This document shows positions 26,169-35,489 of a stretch of 64,000 bases of DNA, one piece after another; position 1 is the first letter of the stretch, and each line of letters starts with the position of its first letter. Made by a program: the position numbers and the translations under genes. The notes under the pieces are model-generated. The model was not told the DNA's origin. It saw only the letters and a program-made list of their open reading frames with translations, and made no database searches. This DNA comes from Sphingomonas sp. SRS2 (lineage in GTDB: Bacteria > Pseudomonadota > Alphaproteobacteria > Sphingomonadales > Sphingomonadaceae), in NCBI RefSeq assembly GCF_000971055.1, contig NZ_LARW01000061.1:1-64000 (forward strand), in the 5' to 3' direction.

Positions 26169-26194
26169 CTCCTGGCCGGGCAACCGGTCAGGAG
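26169..26194 (+). terminator. strong GCAA-tetraloop hairpin after the flavoprotein gene
   Basis: CTCCTGGCCGG and CCGGTCAGGAG pair over 11 positions (one G-T) around a GCAA tetraloop, 16 bases after the stop at 26153. No T-run follows, so it may be an RNA 3'-end or stability structure rather than a classic intrinsic terminator. Confidence 0.45.
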
Positions 26195-26295
26195 GCGTTC
26201 TCGCGGAATCGCCAAAAATATTATTAGCGACCGGGATATTCTCCGTCCGGTCCGATCTCGATCGAATAACCGATTCCGACCCACCGAAAGCTAAA

Positions 26296-26553
26296 TCACG
26301 AGAAGCTCAAATGTTCGAGCTTTGAACGATGTTTCCTCGCCTTCGACCGAGCCGCTCTATCGCGTCCTCCCCCGCGTTGGAGCGCGGCTTTAATATAAGC
26401 GCTGTGATAGCCAGACCCGAATGCTCGCAAAGCAAGGCTGGAAACCTTCATTTCTCGCAAGATCATCAACTGATCAATCTCAGCGAGCAATTTCGCTCGA
26501 TGCGCTAAAATCCGGGCGATATGGGCGGCGTTGATCATGGTCAGGGTTAGCAC
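26296..26553 (-). CDS. possible small hypothetical protein
   Basis: This is an 85-residue frame with a hydrophobic N-terminal half (IARILAHRAKLLAEIDQLMIL) and a very basic C-terminal part (RDRAARSKARKHRSKLEHL). No family is recognised. It may be chance, because the region has fewer GC-driven stop-free frames than its surroundings and no clear ribosome site was found. The composition looks like a short helical, nucleic-acid- or membrane-binding peptide, but this is speculation. Confidence 0.3.
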   Translation of the reverse strand: MLTLTMINAAHIARILAHRAKLLAEIDQLMILREMKVSSLALRAFGSGYHSAYIKAALQRGGGRDRAARSKARKHRSKLEHLSFS

Positions 26554-26744
26554 GGGCCGTTACCATTGCGAACGTCAAAATTGGGGGCGGCGGCAGTCGT
26601 TAGATCCAGTTTGGTGCAGAACGGCTCAGATTGGTGGTTTACTGCGATCCTGGTTACGCACCTGCGCAAATTACTACAGCCGCTGCTCTGAATATTGCTG
26701 ACAGCCTTCGGACTCGAGGCGATGTTCCAGGCGCTGACTCCTGA

Positions 26745-27467
26745 TCAGCAGGTGCTACCCGCATCCACCGTCAATATCGTTCCAGTGACTGCCCCGCCGT
26801 CAGGACCAAGAAGGTAGGCCACCGCTCCTTCGACATCTTCGGGGGTCGCCAGTCGTCGGAGCGGGCTGCGGCGCATGATCGAGCGGAGCTTGTCGCCTTC
26901 GAGCCCTAGCGTCATGTCGGTCTGCATATAGCCGGGAGCTACCGCGTTTACGGTGATATTCACGCGGCCCAGCTCACGCGCAAGCGAACGGGTGAAACCT
27001 TCGATAGCCGCCTTCGACGCGGCATAGGCCGCAAGCCCTGAAAAGCCGGTGGATGCGATGATCGAGGAGATATTCACCACGCGGCCCTGGCGGTTGAGCA
27101 TCATCGATCGCGAGACATATTTGGTCAGCACCATCGGAGCCAGCGTGTTGATCCGCAAGGCCCGTTCGATATCGGAATTGTGCATCGTCCCCAACACGCC
27201 GTCGATTCCGATCGCAGCGTTGTTCACCAGACCGTAGATATCATCATGGGCGCTCGTGATGCTTTTCACGAGATCATGAATGCCATCCACTTGGGCCATG
27301 TCGAATGAATAGAAACTCAGCGTCTCGGGATATTGCTCCTGTAGCGCTTCAACGGCTTTGGTGATGTTCCGGCCGGTGGCGACGATAGCATAGCCATCCC
27401 GCAGGAGGCGCGAGGTAATCGCAAGCCCCAATCCGCGCGTAGCCCCGGTGACGATCACCGTCTTCAA
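26745..27467 (-). CDS. short-chain dehydrogenase/reductase (FabG-like)
   Basis: This 240-residue classical SDR has the cofactor site VTGATRGLGLAI (6-17), NNAAIG near 82 and the catalytic Ser/Tyr/Lys in VVNISSIIAST, Y148 and K152 (YAASKAAIEGF). The C-terminus DAGSTC resembles the FabG end DGG-type. The start is TTG at 27467, overlapping the ligase stop (TTGA), with AGGAG 6-7 bases upstream. It is the third gene of an ACP-ligase-reductase unit and would most simply reduce a 3-oxoacyl or aldehyde group on the carrier protein. The substrate is unknown. Confidence 0.9.
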   Translation of the reverse strand: MKTVIVTGATRGLGLAITSRLLRDGYAIVATGRNITKAVEALQEQYPETLSFYSFDMAQVDGIHDLVKSITSAHDDIYGLVNNAAIGIDGVLGTMHNSDIERALRINTLAPMVLTKYVSRSMMLNRQGRVVNISSIIASTGFSGLAAYAASKAAIEGFTRSLARELGRVNITVNAVAPGYMQTDMTLGLEGDKLRSIMRRSPLRRLATPEDVEGAVAYLLGPDGGAVTGTILTVDAGSTC

Positions 27468-28840
27468 AGGCTGCTCCTCTCGATCTTGCCCGCCGCGTTC
27501 GAGCGGATTTCAGCAACGACGCGCAGTGTTGCCGGCACCTGCCAGCGTGGCAAACGGCTCCTACAAAGGTTCAATAACTCTGCTGCCAGTGCCTTGTGAT
27601 CCGATGCCGGGTCAGCCGGTACGATCTCGCCAACAACGAGTTGGCCGGTAATGGGGCTGGGCCGTGAAAATATACGCGCTTCGCTGACGGTCGGCTGTTC
27701 GAGAAGTATCCGTTCGATTTCCTCTGGAAACAGCTTGTTGCCGCCGACATTGATCGCGCCATTGGAGCGGCCGCGAAAGAATATCCGATCACCGCGCTGT
27801 TCGACAATGTCGCCCGTGTCGACGAACCCGTCTTCGTCGCGGAAGCTCTGACCGGACCCCAGATATTTACCCGTAACATCGTGATTATGTACGTATAAAC
27901 GGGCATCATTTATCTTAATGACGATGCCGCTGGGCGGGTTTCGCAGATAGGATTCAGGAAAGCCGGCGCGGCCATCATGTACCGCCAAGGCGGCACCCGC
28001 TTCGGTCGACGCGTAGACATGCGTGATCCGGGCGTCCGTGAACTCGCGTTTCAGCGCCGTCAGAACAGCGTCGTCGGCAATTTCGCCCCCTAAAGTGATT
28101 TGGCGCAGATCCAGTTTCGGACGGTCACCGGTCAGCAAAATCTTTCGCCAAAGCGTCGGCGTGGCGGATAGGGCAGTGCAACGCCATTCCGCCAAGAGCC
28201 GTAGCTGTGCGGAGAGGGACGAAATTCGGTTGGGCAGCAGCAAAGCGCCTCCACCGGCTAAGCCTTGTAGCATAACCTGAATGCCGGCGAACCGCGTGAT
28301 CTCGTACAGCTGTCCCCAGCGGACCGTCTCGACGCCTGGTTTCGAAGGCCGCGTTGCTCGCGAAAGCGATGCAAAGCTGTGCTCAACAAGCTTGGGTCGC
28401 CCCGTCGTGCCTGAGGTCGCAAAAACCCACTGAGTTGAGCAAATCCTGGGTCGTGGAGCTGAGCGGCGTTCCGCAACCGAGGCAATCTCTTCGCTCCACA
28501 GCGTGACGACAGCCCCCTCCGATTGGAGCGCCTTATTGTCGGTCACGATCAGATCGGGGTCGAATTCGGAAATCAGGCCGTCGAACTCGGAAGACACCAT
28601 GCCGGGCGAGAGCAACAATATGCGAGATGCAATGCCATCAAGGGCGATCAGGCCGAGAATCACTTTCGCCGGATCGCCGAGCGACAGTGCGACCTTCGAC
28701 GATCGACCATCACGCAGTGGAACCTGGCCAGAGGCGGCCATCAGATAACGAGCCGTCCACGCGCCGGCCTGGCTAATGAGGATCGGTTCGTCGGAACCAG
28801 ACTGCGTGTCTATCGCTTCAAGAAGGCTTATGGATTTCAT
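27464..28840 (-). CDS. AMP-dependent synthetase/ligase (acyl-activating)
   Basis: From the ATG at 28840, which overlaps the ACP end by 23 bases, the protein has 458 residues. The ANL motifs are FATSGTTGRPKLVEHS (P-loop), HVYASTEAGAALAVHDG, FVDTGDIVEQRGDRIFFRGRS, GGNKLFPEEIERIL and the C-terminal lysine in SNAAGKIERSSL. It is shorter at the N-terminus than acyl-CoA synthetases and closer in shape to carrier-protein-loading enzymes. It probably activates an acid for the ACP encoded just upstream. Codon use is less GC-rich than in the XrtA-type ligase at 20959, so it is not a recent duplicate. Confidence 0.88.
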   Translation of the reverse strand: MKSISLLEAIDTQSGSDEPILISQAGAWTARYLMAASGQVPLRDGRSSKVALSLGDPAKVILGLIALDGIASRILLLSPGMVSSEFDGLISEFDPDLIVTDNKALQSEGAVVTLWSEEIASVAERRSAPRPRICSTQWVFATSGTTGRPKLVEHSFASLSRATRPSKPGVETVRWGQLYEITRFAGIQVMLQGLAGGGALLLPNRISSLSAQLRLLAEWRCTALSATPTLWRKILLTGDRPKLDLRQITLGGEIADDAVLTALKREFTDARITHVYASTEAGAALAVHDGRAGFPESYLRNPPSGIVIKINDARLYVHNHDVTGKYLGSGQSFRDEDGFVDTGDIVEQRGDRIFFRGRSNGAINVGGNKLFPEEIERILLEQPTVSEARIFSRPSPITGQLVVGEIVPADPASDHKALAAELLNLCRSRLPRWQVPATLRVVAEIRSNAAGKIERSSL

Positions 28841-29090
28841 AGAAAGCCACGAAGTCCCTGAAGGTTGTGGGATAATAAGCATCCTCGGATATCGAAAACG
28901 GGTCATACCCCAGCTCGTCGTCGAGCCGCGCTACGAGGATGGCGAAACCCAGCGAATCAAGCCCGCTTTCAAGCAGCACGGTGTCGTCCTCAAGCGGCCC
29001 GGTCAGACCCATGCCACTTTCCTCCATCACGCTGTGAAACGTCGTTTCGATGGCTGTTCTAAGATCGAGTGTCATAGATTGCATAATCAT
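28818..29090 (-). CDS. acyl carrier protein
   Basis: This 90-residue carrier protein has Ser46 as the phosphopantetheine site (LESGLDSLGFAILVARL) followed by the acidic helix DDELGYDPFSISEDAYY. AGGAAG lies 4 bases before the ATG at 29090. It starts the ACP-ligase-SDR operon and is divergent from the acetyltransferase gene, with about 70 bases between the starts. It differs clearly from the XrtA-associated carrier protein at 22572. Confidence 0.88.
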   Translation of the reverse strand: MIMQSMTLDLRTAIETTFHSVMEESGMGLTGPLEDDTVLLESGLDSLGFAILVARLDDELGYDPFSISEDAYYPTTFRDFVAFYEIHKPS

Positions 29091-29158
29091 GTCACTTCCT
29101 GTTGTTTATGTATCGAGAATATCGACTAGCGCCATCAAGAATGAGGAGCACAAGTCAG

Positions 29159-29827
29159 ATGACCGAGCACCAACCTAGGTTAGATCAAGTATCGCTATGG
29201 GATCTCATCAAAGAGGATCATCGCACGCATTACTCCGACTGGACCCGGCCTGGTTTTAGGGCGATGGCCGTGTATCGCTTTGGGCACTGGGCCCTGAGGC
29301 GAAGATCCTACACGCTTAAGCTGGTCTTAAGCGTGATCCACCGCACAGCCTTCCGCTTTGTGCGGAATGTCTATGGTATCGAGATCAGGCCAACGGCTAC
29401 TGTTGGCCGACGGTTCCATATCGGCCATCAAGGTGCGATCGTCGTGCATGCCCACGCCGTCATCGGCGACGACTGCTTGATCAGGCAGGGCGCTACTCTT
29501 GGTATAGGCGGTCTGGAACGTGGCACGGATTTCGAGGAGAGCGGCCCGATCATCGGAAATCGGGTCGACATCGGCGCGGGTGCTATGATCGTAGGCCGCC
29601 TGACCATAGGCGACGACGTGAACATCGGACCTAACGCGGTCGTGCTGGTGAATGTCCCATCCAACTCGACGGTGTTGCCCCCGCCGGCCCGTATTCTGCC
29701 GCGCCCACCTCAGAACGCGGCTCTGCAAACCAGTACTGCTACTACGGCGGGAGCGATTTCGGCCGCGATCCTGTCGAGCGGTTTCTTTCTGCGTGCAACG
29801 GATTACTTGCCGGGAATTTATGCCTGA
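29159..29827 (+). CDS. serine acetyltransferase-like left-handed beta-helix protein
   Basis: The 222-residue protein resembles CysE/SAT. An N-terminal helical part (LWDLIKEDHRTHYSDW, MAVYRFGHWAL) is followed by hexapeptide repeats (IRPTATVGRRFHIGHQGAIVV, VIGDDCLIRQGATLGIG, NRVDIGAGAMIVG). The histidine in FHIGHQGAIV is the likely catalytic one. The last 45 residues are a Pro/Thr/Ala-rich tail unlike CysE. AGGAG (29144-29148) lies 10 bases before the ATG at 29159. Because it overlaps a flippase gene, I favour O-acetylation of a surface sugar, but serine acetylation cannot be excluded. Confidence 0.8.
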   Translation: MTEHQPRLDQVSLWDLIKEDHRTHYSDWTRPGFRAMAVYRFGHWALRRRSYTLKLVLSVIHRTAFRFVRNVYGIEIRPTATVGRRFHIGHQGAIVVHAHAVIGDDCLIRQGATLGIGGLERGTDFEESGPIIGNRVDIGAGAMIVGRLTIGDDVNIGPNAVVLVNVPSNSTVLPPPARILPRPPQNAALQTSTATTAGAISAAILSSGFFLRATDYLPGIYA

Positions 29828-31331
29828 ACCGCCCTTGGTATCGAGGTTCGATCCCGACGAAGAGGTTACCAAGCGCGCCGTCGGTCGCGGCGCGATGGTG
29901 ACGGCGTTCGCCCAAGGGCTGAAGTTCCTCGTACAATTCATCTCCGTCGTGGCGCTTTCACGGCTGCTCGCCCCCGAGCAGTTTGGCATCATGGCGATGG
30001 CGACGCCCTTTTTTGCGTTTCTAATTCTTTTCCAGGATCTTGGTCTCACACAGGCGACGATCCAGCGGCAAACGATCAGCCATGCGGTTGTGAACTACCT
30101 GTTCTGGATCAATATGGCCGCAGCTACTATGCTGGCCTTGTTGCTCCTGGCCCTCTCGCCCTTGGTTGCCTGGTTTTACAGCGAGCCACGTGTTGGCGGC
30201 CTCGTCGCTGCCATGAGCGTCCTGATGATGGTTTATGCGGCCGGTGCTCAGCATTCGGCGATCCTCAGCCGGAAGATGAAGTTCCAGTGGCTCGCTGTCA
30301 TCGAAGTGAGCAGCGCGGCCGCCACCGTGATCGTCACCCTATTGTGGGCGCTGGTGGACCAATCATATTGGGCGCTATATTTCGGTACCCTCGCGGGAGC
30401 GATCACCAGTACGTCCGCGATGTGGTTTGGATCGCGATGGCTTCCGTCATTGCCGCGCGCCTGTCCCGAGGCGAAGGAAAGTCTCGGATTCGGCGCAAGT
30501 CTTACGGGATCCAGTCTGGCCAATTTCGCATCCCGCAATCTGGACAATGTGCTGATCGGCAAGGTCTGGGGAAGCGTGCAGCTAGGCCTATATGATCGTG
30601 CCTATAAGCTACTGTTATTTCCGCTGTCCCAGATCACCAATCCACTGTCTCGCGTCATGGTACCGTCGCTATCTCGCTTGCTGAGCGAACCAGAGCGTTA
30701 TCGATCGGGGTTCTTGGCTATCATGCCGTTGATCCTGTTTGCTACTCTCCCGGGAGTCGCCTTTGCCGGCGCGATGTCTGATCGGCTGGTGCCATTTGCG
30801 CTCGGCGAGCAATGGACCGGAAGCGCGCCTATTTTCAGTGCGCTCGCCTTTGCAGGCTTGCTGCAGCCGTTGAATAATCCGGCAGGATGGCTGTTCATTA
30901 GCCAAGGTCGTGGAGCTGACGCCATGAAGTGGGCCTTGTTCACCGCAGCCTGCTCGATCTGCGCGTTTGCACTCGGCCTTCCTTATGGTGCGCTTGGAGT
31001 CGCTATTGCGATCTCAGTCAGCGAATATCTGCGTACGCCACTCCTCTGGGCATATGTCGGACGGAGGGGGCCGGTGAAGGCGAGAGATATCCTGCGGATC
31101 GCGCTTCCATTTGTTACGGGTGCGCACATATCGATGCTCATAATCTGGCTAGTGAGCGATCTGCTGCCTGAGGGTCCGGTGCTGGGATTGATCAGCGGCC
31201 TGGTTATTGCATATGGAGCGACCTTGGCGATCGCCTATCTTTTCCCTGGGGGCCGAGCCGCGATCGTCCAAGCTCGATCCTCCCTGGCGCATCTGCGCGG
31301 CAGTGATCGCACTATCCATGCTCGCGGATGA
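29820..31331 (+). CDS. Wzx-like oligosaccharide flippase (MOP superfamily)
   Basis: This 503-residue membrane protein has about 12-14 predicted helices and the N-terminal pattern of PST/Wzx transporters (GAMVTAFAQGLKFLVQFISVVALSRLL, PEQFGIMAMATPFFAF). FGASLTGSSLANFASRNLDN, which resembles the mid-protein family signature, is also present. It would flip lipid-linked repeat units across the inner membrane. Its ATG lies 8 bases inside the end of the acetyltransferase gene, so the two are coupled. It is the only flippase visible in the window, while an ABC-type exporter permease is also encoded nearby. Confidence 0.92.
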   Translation: MPEPPLVSRFDPDEEVTKRAVGRGAMVTAFAQGLKFLVQFISVVALSRLLAPEQFGIMAMATPFFAFLILFQDLGLTQATIQRQTISHAVVNYLFWINMAAATMLALLLLALSPLVAWFYSEPRVGGLVAAMSVLMMVYAAGAQHSAILSRKMKFQWLAVIEVSSAAATVIVTLLWALVDQSYWALYFGTLAGAITSTSAMWFGSRWLPSLPRACPEAKESLGFGASLTGSSLANFASRNLDNVLIGKVWGSVQLGLYDRAYKLLLFPLSQITNPLSRVMVPSLSRLLSEPERYRSGFLAIMPLILFATLPGVAFAGAMSDRLVPFALGEQWTGSAPIFSALAFAGLLQPLNNPAGWLFISQGRGADAMKWALFTAACSICAFALGLPYGALGVAIAISVSEYLRTPLLWAYVGRRGPVKARDILRIALPFVTGAHISMLIIWLVSDLLPEGPVLGLISGLVIAYGATLAIAYLFPGGRAAIVQARSSLAHLRGSDRTIHARG

Positions 31332-31420
31332 TCCAGTTCTGCATAAGGCGCCTTCTATCGATGGCGGTGGCTGCTTGCTGCCATAGCTTCCGATGATGGA
31401 CGAACGGCAGCTTCCAGCCG

Positions 31421-31903
31421 CTAAGGCCCCGACTTCCCGAACAACCGGCTGAACCGCGCCCGTGCGGCCTTGTCGGCTTCCTCGTCATGCGCGGCGCGGA
31501 CGGCGGCGGTGGTCTCGCGAAGGCGTTCGGACAGGAAGACGGCGATCGCGCGGTAGAAGCGGGCGGCGAAGACGGGTTCGTCCTCGAAGCGCTGAAGGAT
31601 CAGTTTGCGCGGGATCGCGAGCATCTCGACGATATCCTCGGCGATCACCGAAACCAGCGGCGAATGGCGGTCCACGAAGGACATTTCGCCGACCACGTCA
31701 CCCTGATGAAGCTGGGCGACGCGGGTGCCGTCATCGAGATTCACCGCCAGCGTACCATTGATGACGAAGAACAAGTCGGTGACTTGCTTGCCCGAGGTGA
31801 CGAGCTTCTCACCGGCGCGGAGCCGGCGCAGCTTGCCCATCGAAAGCAGCCACAGCATATCGGCATCGCTCAGGCCGGCGGCGATATAGCGGGCGTTCTG
31901 CAT
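31421..31903 (-). CDS. cyclic nucleotide-binding-domain protein without HTH
   Basis: This 160-residue protein starts at the ATG overlapping the rmlA stop (ATGA). The cNMP-binding beta-roll spans about 15-125 (LRRLRAGEKLVTSGKQVTDLFFVINGTLAV, GDVVGEMSFVDRHSPLVSVIA). The phosphate-binding cassette, usually GE-x-L...RxA, reads GEMSFVDRHSPLVSVIA and lacks the Arg at its normal place, so ligand binding is doubtful. The C-terminal 40 residues are a helix with Arg/Ala/Asp and no helix-turn-helix. It is the last gene of the rhamnose operon. A sensing or scaffolding role is possible, but it is not a CRP-type activator. Confidence 0.85.
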   Translation of the reverse strand: MQNARYIAAGLSDADMLWLLSMGKLRRLRAGEKLVTSGKQVTDLFFVINGTLAVNLDDGTRVAQLHQGDVVGEMSFVDRHSPLVSVIAEDIVEMLAIPRKLILQRFEDEPVFAARFYRAIAVFLSERLRETTAAVRAAHDEEADKAARARFSRLFGKSGP

Positions 31904-32772
31904 CAGCGTTTCAATACCATCGATCGCAAATAGACCCCATAGGCGCTCTTGCCGAGCGCGTCGGCAAGGCACTCGACCTGCGCGGCATCGATGAAGCCCT
32001 GTTCATAGGCCACCTCCTCGGGACAGGCGATCTTGAAGCCCTGCCGCTTTTCCAGCGTGCGGACGAATTCGGCAGCCTCGATCAGGCTGTCGGGCGTGCC
32101 GGTGTCGAGCCAGGCATAGCCGCGGCCCATCAACTCGACCGACAGTTTCCCCGCGGCGAGATAAGCCTTGTTGACGTCGGTGATCTCAAGCTCGCCACGC
32201 GCCGATGGTTTGAGGTCGCGGGCGATAGCTACCACGTCCGCATCGTAGAAATAGAGGCCCGTGACGGCCCAGTTCGAGCGCGGCGCAGCGGGCTTTTCCT
32301 CGATCGATAGCGCGCGCATCGCTCCGTCGAACTCGACCACGCCATAACGCTCGGGATCGGTGACATGATAGGCGAAGACGGTCGCGCCGTCGCGGCGCTC
32401 CACCGCGCGCCTGAACAATTCGGTCGCGCCATGGCCATAATAGATGTTGTCGCCGAGGATCAGCGCCGACGGGCCGTTCCCCACGAAATCCGCGCCGATG
32501 ATATAGGCCTGCGCCAAGCCGTCCGGGCTGGGCTGCACGGCATAGCTGATCTCCATGCCCCACTGGCTGCCGTCGCCAAGCAGCGCTCGGAAGCTGGGCG
32601 TGTCGCGCGGGGTGGAGATGACCAGCACCTCGCGAATGCCGGCGAGCATCAGCGTCGTTAGCGGATAATAGATCATCGGCTTGTCGTAGACCGGCAGCAA
32701 CTGCTTCGACGTCACCATCGTCATCGGGTGGAGCCGCGTGCCGGAGCCGCCCGCCAATATGATGCCCTTCAC
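31903..32772 (-). CDS. rmlA: glucose-1-phosphate thymidylyltransferase
   Basis: This 289-residue enzyme makes dTDP-glucose from glucose-1-phosphate and dTTP, the first step to dTDP-L-rhamnose. The GTG at 32772 is chosen because it gives the family start [16 protein letters not shown]. The upstream part of the open frame overlaps rmlD. Further motifs are [43 protein letters not shown] and [19 protein letters not shown]. It starts 4 bases after rmlD and overlaps the following gene. Confidence 0.95.
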   Translation of the reverse strand: MKGIILAGGSGTRLHPMTMVTSKQLLPVYDKPMIYYPLTTLMLAGIREVLVISTPRDTPSFRALLGDGSQWGMEISYAVQPSPDGLAQAYIIGADFVGNGPSALILGDNIYYGHGATELFRRAVERRDGATVFAYHVTDPERYGVVEFDGAMRALSIEEKPAAPRSNWAVTGLYFYDADVVAIARDLKPSARGELEITDVNKAYLAAGKLSVELMGRGYAWLDTGTPDSLIEAAEFVRTLEKRQGFKIACPEEVAYEQGFIDAAQVECLADALGKSAYGVYLRSMVLKR

Positions 32773-32776
32773 CCGC

Positions 32777-33667
32777 TCACACTCCAGTCTGCGGGACCGT
32801 CCCCACCAGTTCGTCGATAATGTCCCGCACCGCCGCGCGCCAGTCGCGTGGGTGAATGCCATAATCAGCGGTGATCTTCGAGGTTGAAAGGCGCGAATTG
32901 GCCGGGCGCTTCGCCGGCGTCGGATAATCGGCGGTGGTGATCGCCTCGATCTCCGCCACCGGCCCGCCCGCTGCCGCGCTCAGCACAAATATTTCTCGCG
33001 CAAGCTCACACCAGCTCGCCTCGCCCGCATTTACGAAGTGGTGGATACCGAGCGGCGCGCCCTCGTCCTCAATCAGGCGCAGCGCAATCACCCGGATCGC
33101 CGCCGCTATGTCTTCCGCCGAAGTCGGACAGCCCCGCTGGTCGTCGACAACGCGCAGCGTCGGATTGGTCGCCGCGACGCGCAGCATCGTCTTGAGGAAA
33201 TTGGCGCGCTGCGCCGATATTATCCAGGCGGTGCGCAGGATCACCGAGCGCGACTGGCCCGCCTGCACCGCACGCTCGCCCTCCAGCTTCGACGCGCCAT
33301 AGACGCCGAGCGGCGCGACCGGATCGTCCTCCGTGTAAAAACCCTGTTTCGACCCGTCGAAGACATAGTCGGTCGACAGGTGGATCAACGGAACGCCAGT
33401 GTCAGCGAGCCAGCCGGGCGCTTCGCCGTTGATCCGGAAGGCGGCGTCGCGATCCTCCTCCGCCTTGTCGACCGCGGTATAGGCCGCGCAGTTGATGATC
33501 GCGGCGAAATCATAGCTGCGCAGATAGGTGAAAAGGCTCGCCTGCGATGCCAGATCGCAGGTTTCGCGGGTCGGAAAATGGACCCGGACATCCACCGGCC
33601 AGTCCTGCCGCTTCAGTTCAAGGCCGACTTGCCCCTGCCCGCCTGTAACGAGGATGTGGCGAGTCAT
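32777..33667 (-). CDS. rmlD: dTDP-4-dehydrorhamnose reductase
   Basis: The 296-residue SDR-type enzyme makes dTDP-L-rhamnose in the last step. The N-terminus is [18 protein letters not shown]. Other marks are [28 protein letters not shown] and the catalytic Tyr and Lys in [12 protein letters not shown]. The ATG at 33667 overlaps the rmlB stop (ATGA), which fixes the start against a longer open frame. Confidence 0.95.
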   Translation of the reverse strand: MTRHILVTGGQGQVGLELKRQDWPVDVRVHFPTRETCDLASQASLFTYLRSYDFAAIINCAAYTAVDKAEEDRDAAFRINGEAPGWLADTGVPLIHLSTDYVFDGSKQGFYTEDDPVAPLGVYGASKLEGERAVQAGQSRSVILRTAWIISAQRANFLKTMLRVAATNPTLRVVDDQRGCPTSAEDIAAAIRVIALRLIEDEGAPLGIHHFVNAGEASWCELAREIFVLSAAAGGPVAEIEAITTADYPTPAKRPANSRLSTSKITADYGIHPRDWRAAVRDIIDELVGTVPQTGV

Positions 33668-34722
33668 GCCTTGGCGAGCCCGAGACGCCCGGTGTCGTAG
33701 CGCAGCGCAAGAATGTCGCCCCACCAGCCGCGATTGTCGAGATACCAGCGCACGGTCCGCTCGACCCCCTGCTCGAACGTCATCTGCGGTTCCCAGCCGA
33801 GCGTGTCGCGGATCTTGGCGGCGTCGATCGCATAGCGATGATCATGCCCGGGGCGGTCGGTGACGAAGCTGATCTGGCCGGCATAGGGCCTGCCGTCGGC
33901 GCGCGGGCTCAGCCGATCGAGCGTCGCGCAGATCGTCTCGACCACGTCGAGATTCTTCCGCTCCGAATTGCCGCCGACATTATAGGTTTCACCGGGTACA
34001 CCGCCCTCGAACACCGCGCGTAACGCGCGGGCGTGATCCTCGACGAACAGCCAGTCGCGGACGTTCGAGCCATCGCCATAGACCGGCAGCGGTTCGCCGG
34101 CGAGCGCCCGGATGATGATTAGCGGGATCAGCTTTTCGGGAAAATGATAGGGTCCGTAATTATTCGAGCAATTGGTGACGAGCACCGGCAATCCATAGGT
34201 ATGCCCCCAGGCGCGGACGAGATGATCCGACCCCGCCTTCGACGCCGAATATGGCGAGCGCGGATCGTAAGCCGTGGTCTCGGTGAAATAGCCATCATCA
34301 CCCAGCGAACCGAAAACCTCGTCGGTCGAGATATGGTGGAAGCGGAAGCCCGCCTTCCGCGCGCCAGCCAGACCCTGCCAGTAGCCCAGCGCCTGCTGAA
34401 GCATGTTGAAAGTGCCGACGAGGTTGGTCTGCACGAACTCACCCGGTCCGTCGATCGACCGGTCGACATGGCTCTCGGCGGCGAGATGCGCGATCACATC
34501 GGGCTCGAACTCGGCGAGCAGCCGGGCGACTAGCGCGGCGTCGCAGATATCCCCCTGGACGAACCGGTAGCGTGGGCTGTCATCCACCGGAGCGAGCGAA
34601 CTCAGCACACCGGCATAGGTCAGCTTGTCGAGGTTGAGCACCGCATGCCCGGTCTCGCCGATCAGGTGGCGGATCAATGCCGAGCCGATGAAGCCCGCGC
34701 CGCCAGTGACAAGGATACGCAT
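33664..34722 (-). CDS. rmlB: dTDP-glucose 4,6-dehydratase
   Basis: This 352-residue extended SDR converts dTDP-glucose to dTDP-4-keto-6-deoxyglucose. The NAD site is [20 protein letters not shown]. The SDR triad includes [12 protein letters not shown] and [15 protein letters not shown] (Tyr-x3-Lys). [20 protein letters not shown] is the typical RmlB segment. It lies 12 bases after rmlC and overlaps rmlD by 4. Confidence 0.96.
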   Translation of the reverse strand: MRILVTGGAGFIGSALIRHLIGETGHAVLNLDKLTYAGVLSSLAPVDDSPRYRFVQGDICDAALVARLLAEFEPDVIAHLAAESHVDRSIDGPGEFVQTNLVGTFNMLQQALGYWQGLAGARKAGFRFHHISTDEVFGSLGDDGYFTETTAYDPRSPYSASKAGSDHLVRAWGHTYGLPVLVTNCSNNYGPYHFPEKLIPLIIIRALAGEPLPVYGDGSNVRDWLFVEDHARALRAVFEGGVPGETYNVGGNSERKNLDVVETICATLDRLSPRADGRPYAGQISFVTDRPGHDHRYAIDAAKIRDTLGWEPQMTFEQGVERTVRWYLDNRGWWGDILALRYDTGRLGLAKA

Positions 34723-34734
34723 CGTCTGTTCCGT

Positions 34735-35325
34735 TCAGGGTGCGAGCGGCCGGAGCGGCTCGCCGTCATAAGCGAAGGGGCTAGTCCACTCCGACAGGGC
34801 AGGCAATCGCATGTCCTTGTCCGACAACACCGGCCCCGTGGAAGGAAGCGGCCAGTCGATCCCGATCATCGCACAATTCCAGCGGATTCCGCCATCGGTC
34901 TCGGGGGCATAGATATCCGAAACCTTGTAGATCACCTCGGTATCGGGTTCGAGCGTGACGAAGGCATGGCCGAACCCGACCGGTATGTAGAGCTGGTTGC
35001 CATTGTCCGCCGTCAGTTCGGCGGCGACATGCTGTCCATAGGTCGGCGAGCCTGCCCGCAGATCGACCGCATAGTCGATGATGCGACCGCGGCTGCAGCG
35101 GACGAGCTTGGCCTGAGCATGGGGCGGTGCCTGGAAATGGATTCCGCGGATCGTGCCGGCCAGTTTCGACAGACTATGATTGTCCTGAACGAATTCATCG
35201 GCCACGCCCTGCTCGGCCAGACGCGGACGATGATAGGTTTCCGAGAACCATCCGCGATCGTCGCCGAAGCGGCGCGTGTGGATCAACTTCACGGGCAAGT
35301 GCCGAACTCCCAAAATGCTCGACAT
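34735..35325 (-). CDS. rmlC: dTDP-4-dehydrorhamnose 3,5-epimerase
   Basis: From the ATG at 35325 the protein has 196 residues, the normal length for RmlC. It has FGDDRGWFSETY, the catalytic histidine in GTIRGIHFQAPPHAQAKLVR and VGFGHAFVTLEPDTEVIYKVS. The longer open frame upstream is not needed. A GTG at 35292 is a weaker alternative. It is first in the order rmlC-B-D-A, which differs from the A-C-B-D order of several sphingan clusters. Its upstream region (about 165 bases) is shared with a divergent glycosyltransferase. Confidence 0.93.
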   Translation of the reverse strand: MSSILGVRHLPVKLIHTRRFGDDRGWFSETYHRPRLAEQGVADEFVQDNHSLSKLAGTIRGIHFQAPPHAQAKLVRCSRGRIIDYAVDLRAGSPTYGQHVAAELTADNGNQLYIPVGFGHAFVTLEPDTEVIYKVSDIYAPETDGGIRWNCAMIGIDWPLPSTGPVLSDKDMRLPALSEWTSPFAYDGEPLRPLAP

Positions 35326-35489
35326 CGCCGATTGCAGGGCTTTCGCCCTCTGTCCAGTCCGATGCAGACCGCCGGCCCTGAGATAACTATGTTGCGGCGC
35401 GTGATCCCCTTCTCTACCACCCGGCCCGTCGGGGACTTTCAAGACTGTTGGACGATGACCTGTAAGCAATGCAGGGCGGCTTCCGCCTG

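Larger units (their letters stand above)
26154..26744. other. gap with little coding evidence
   Basis: About 590 bases lie between the flavoprotein and the short-chain reductase. The first part holds a strong hairpin (see 26169-26194), then AT-richer sequence. One minus-strand frame of 85 codons (26296-26553) is the only coding candidate. From 26560 to 26744 I see no gene, terminator or repeat that I can support. The region marks the change from core-like to less GC-rich DNA. Confidence 0.5.

Noticed and set aside
26560-26744. Short plus-strand frame ahead of the short-chain reductase end
   Set aside because: It has about 46 codons, no start codon with a ribosome site and no recognisable motif.
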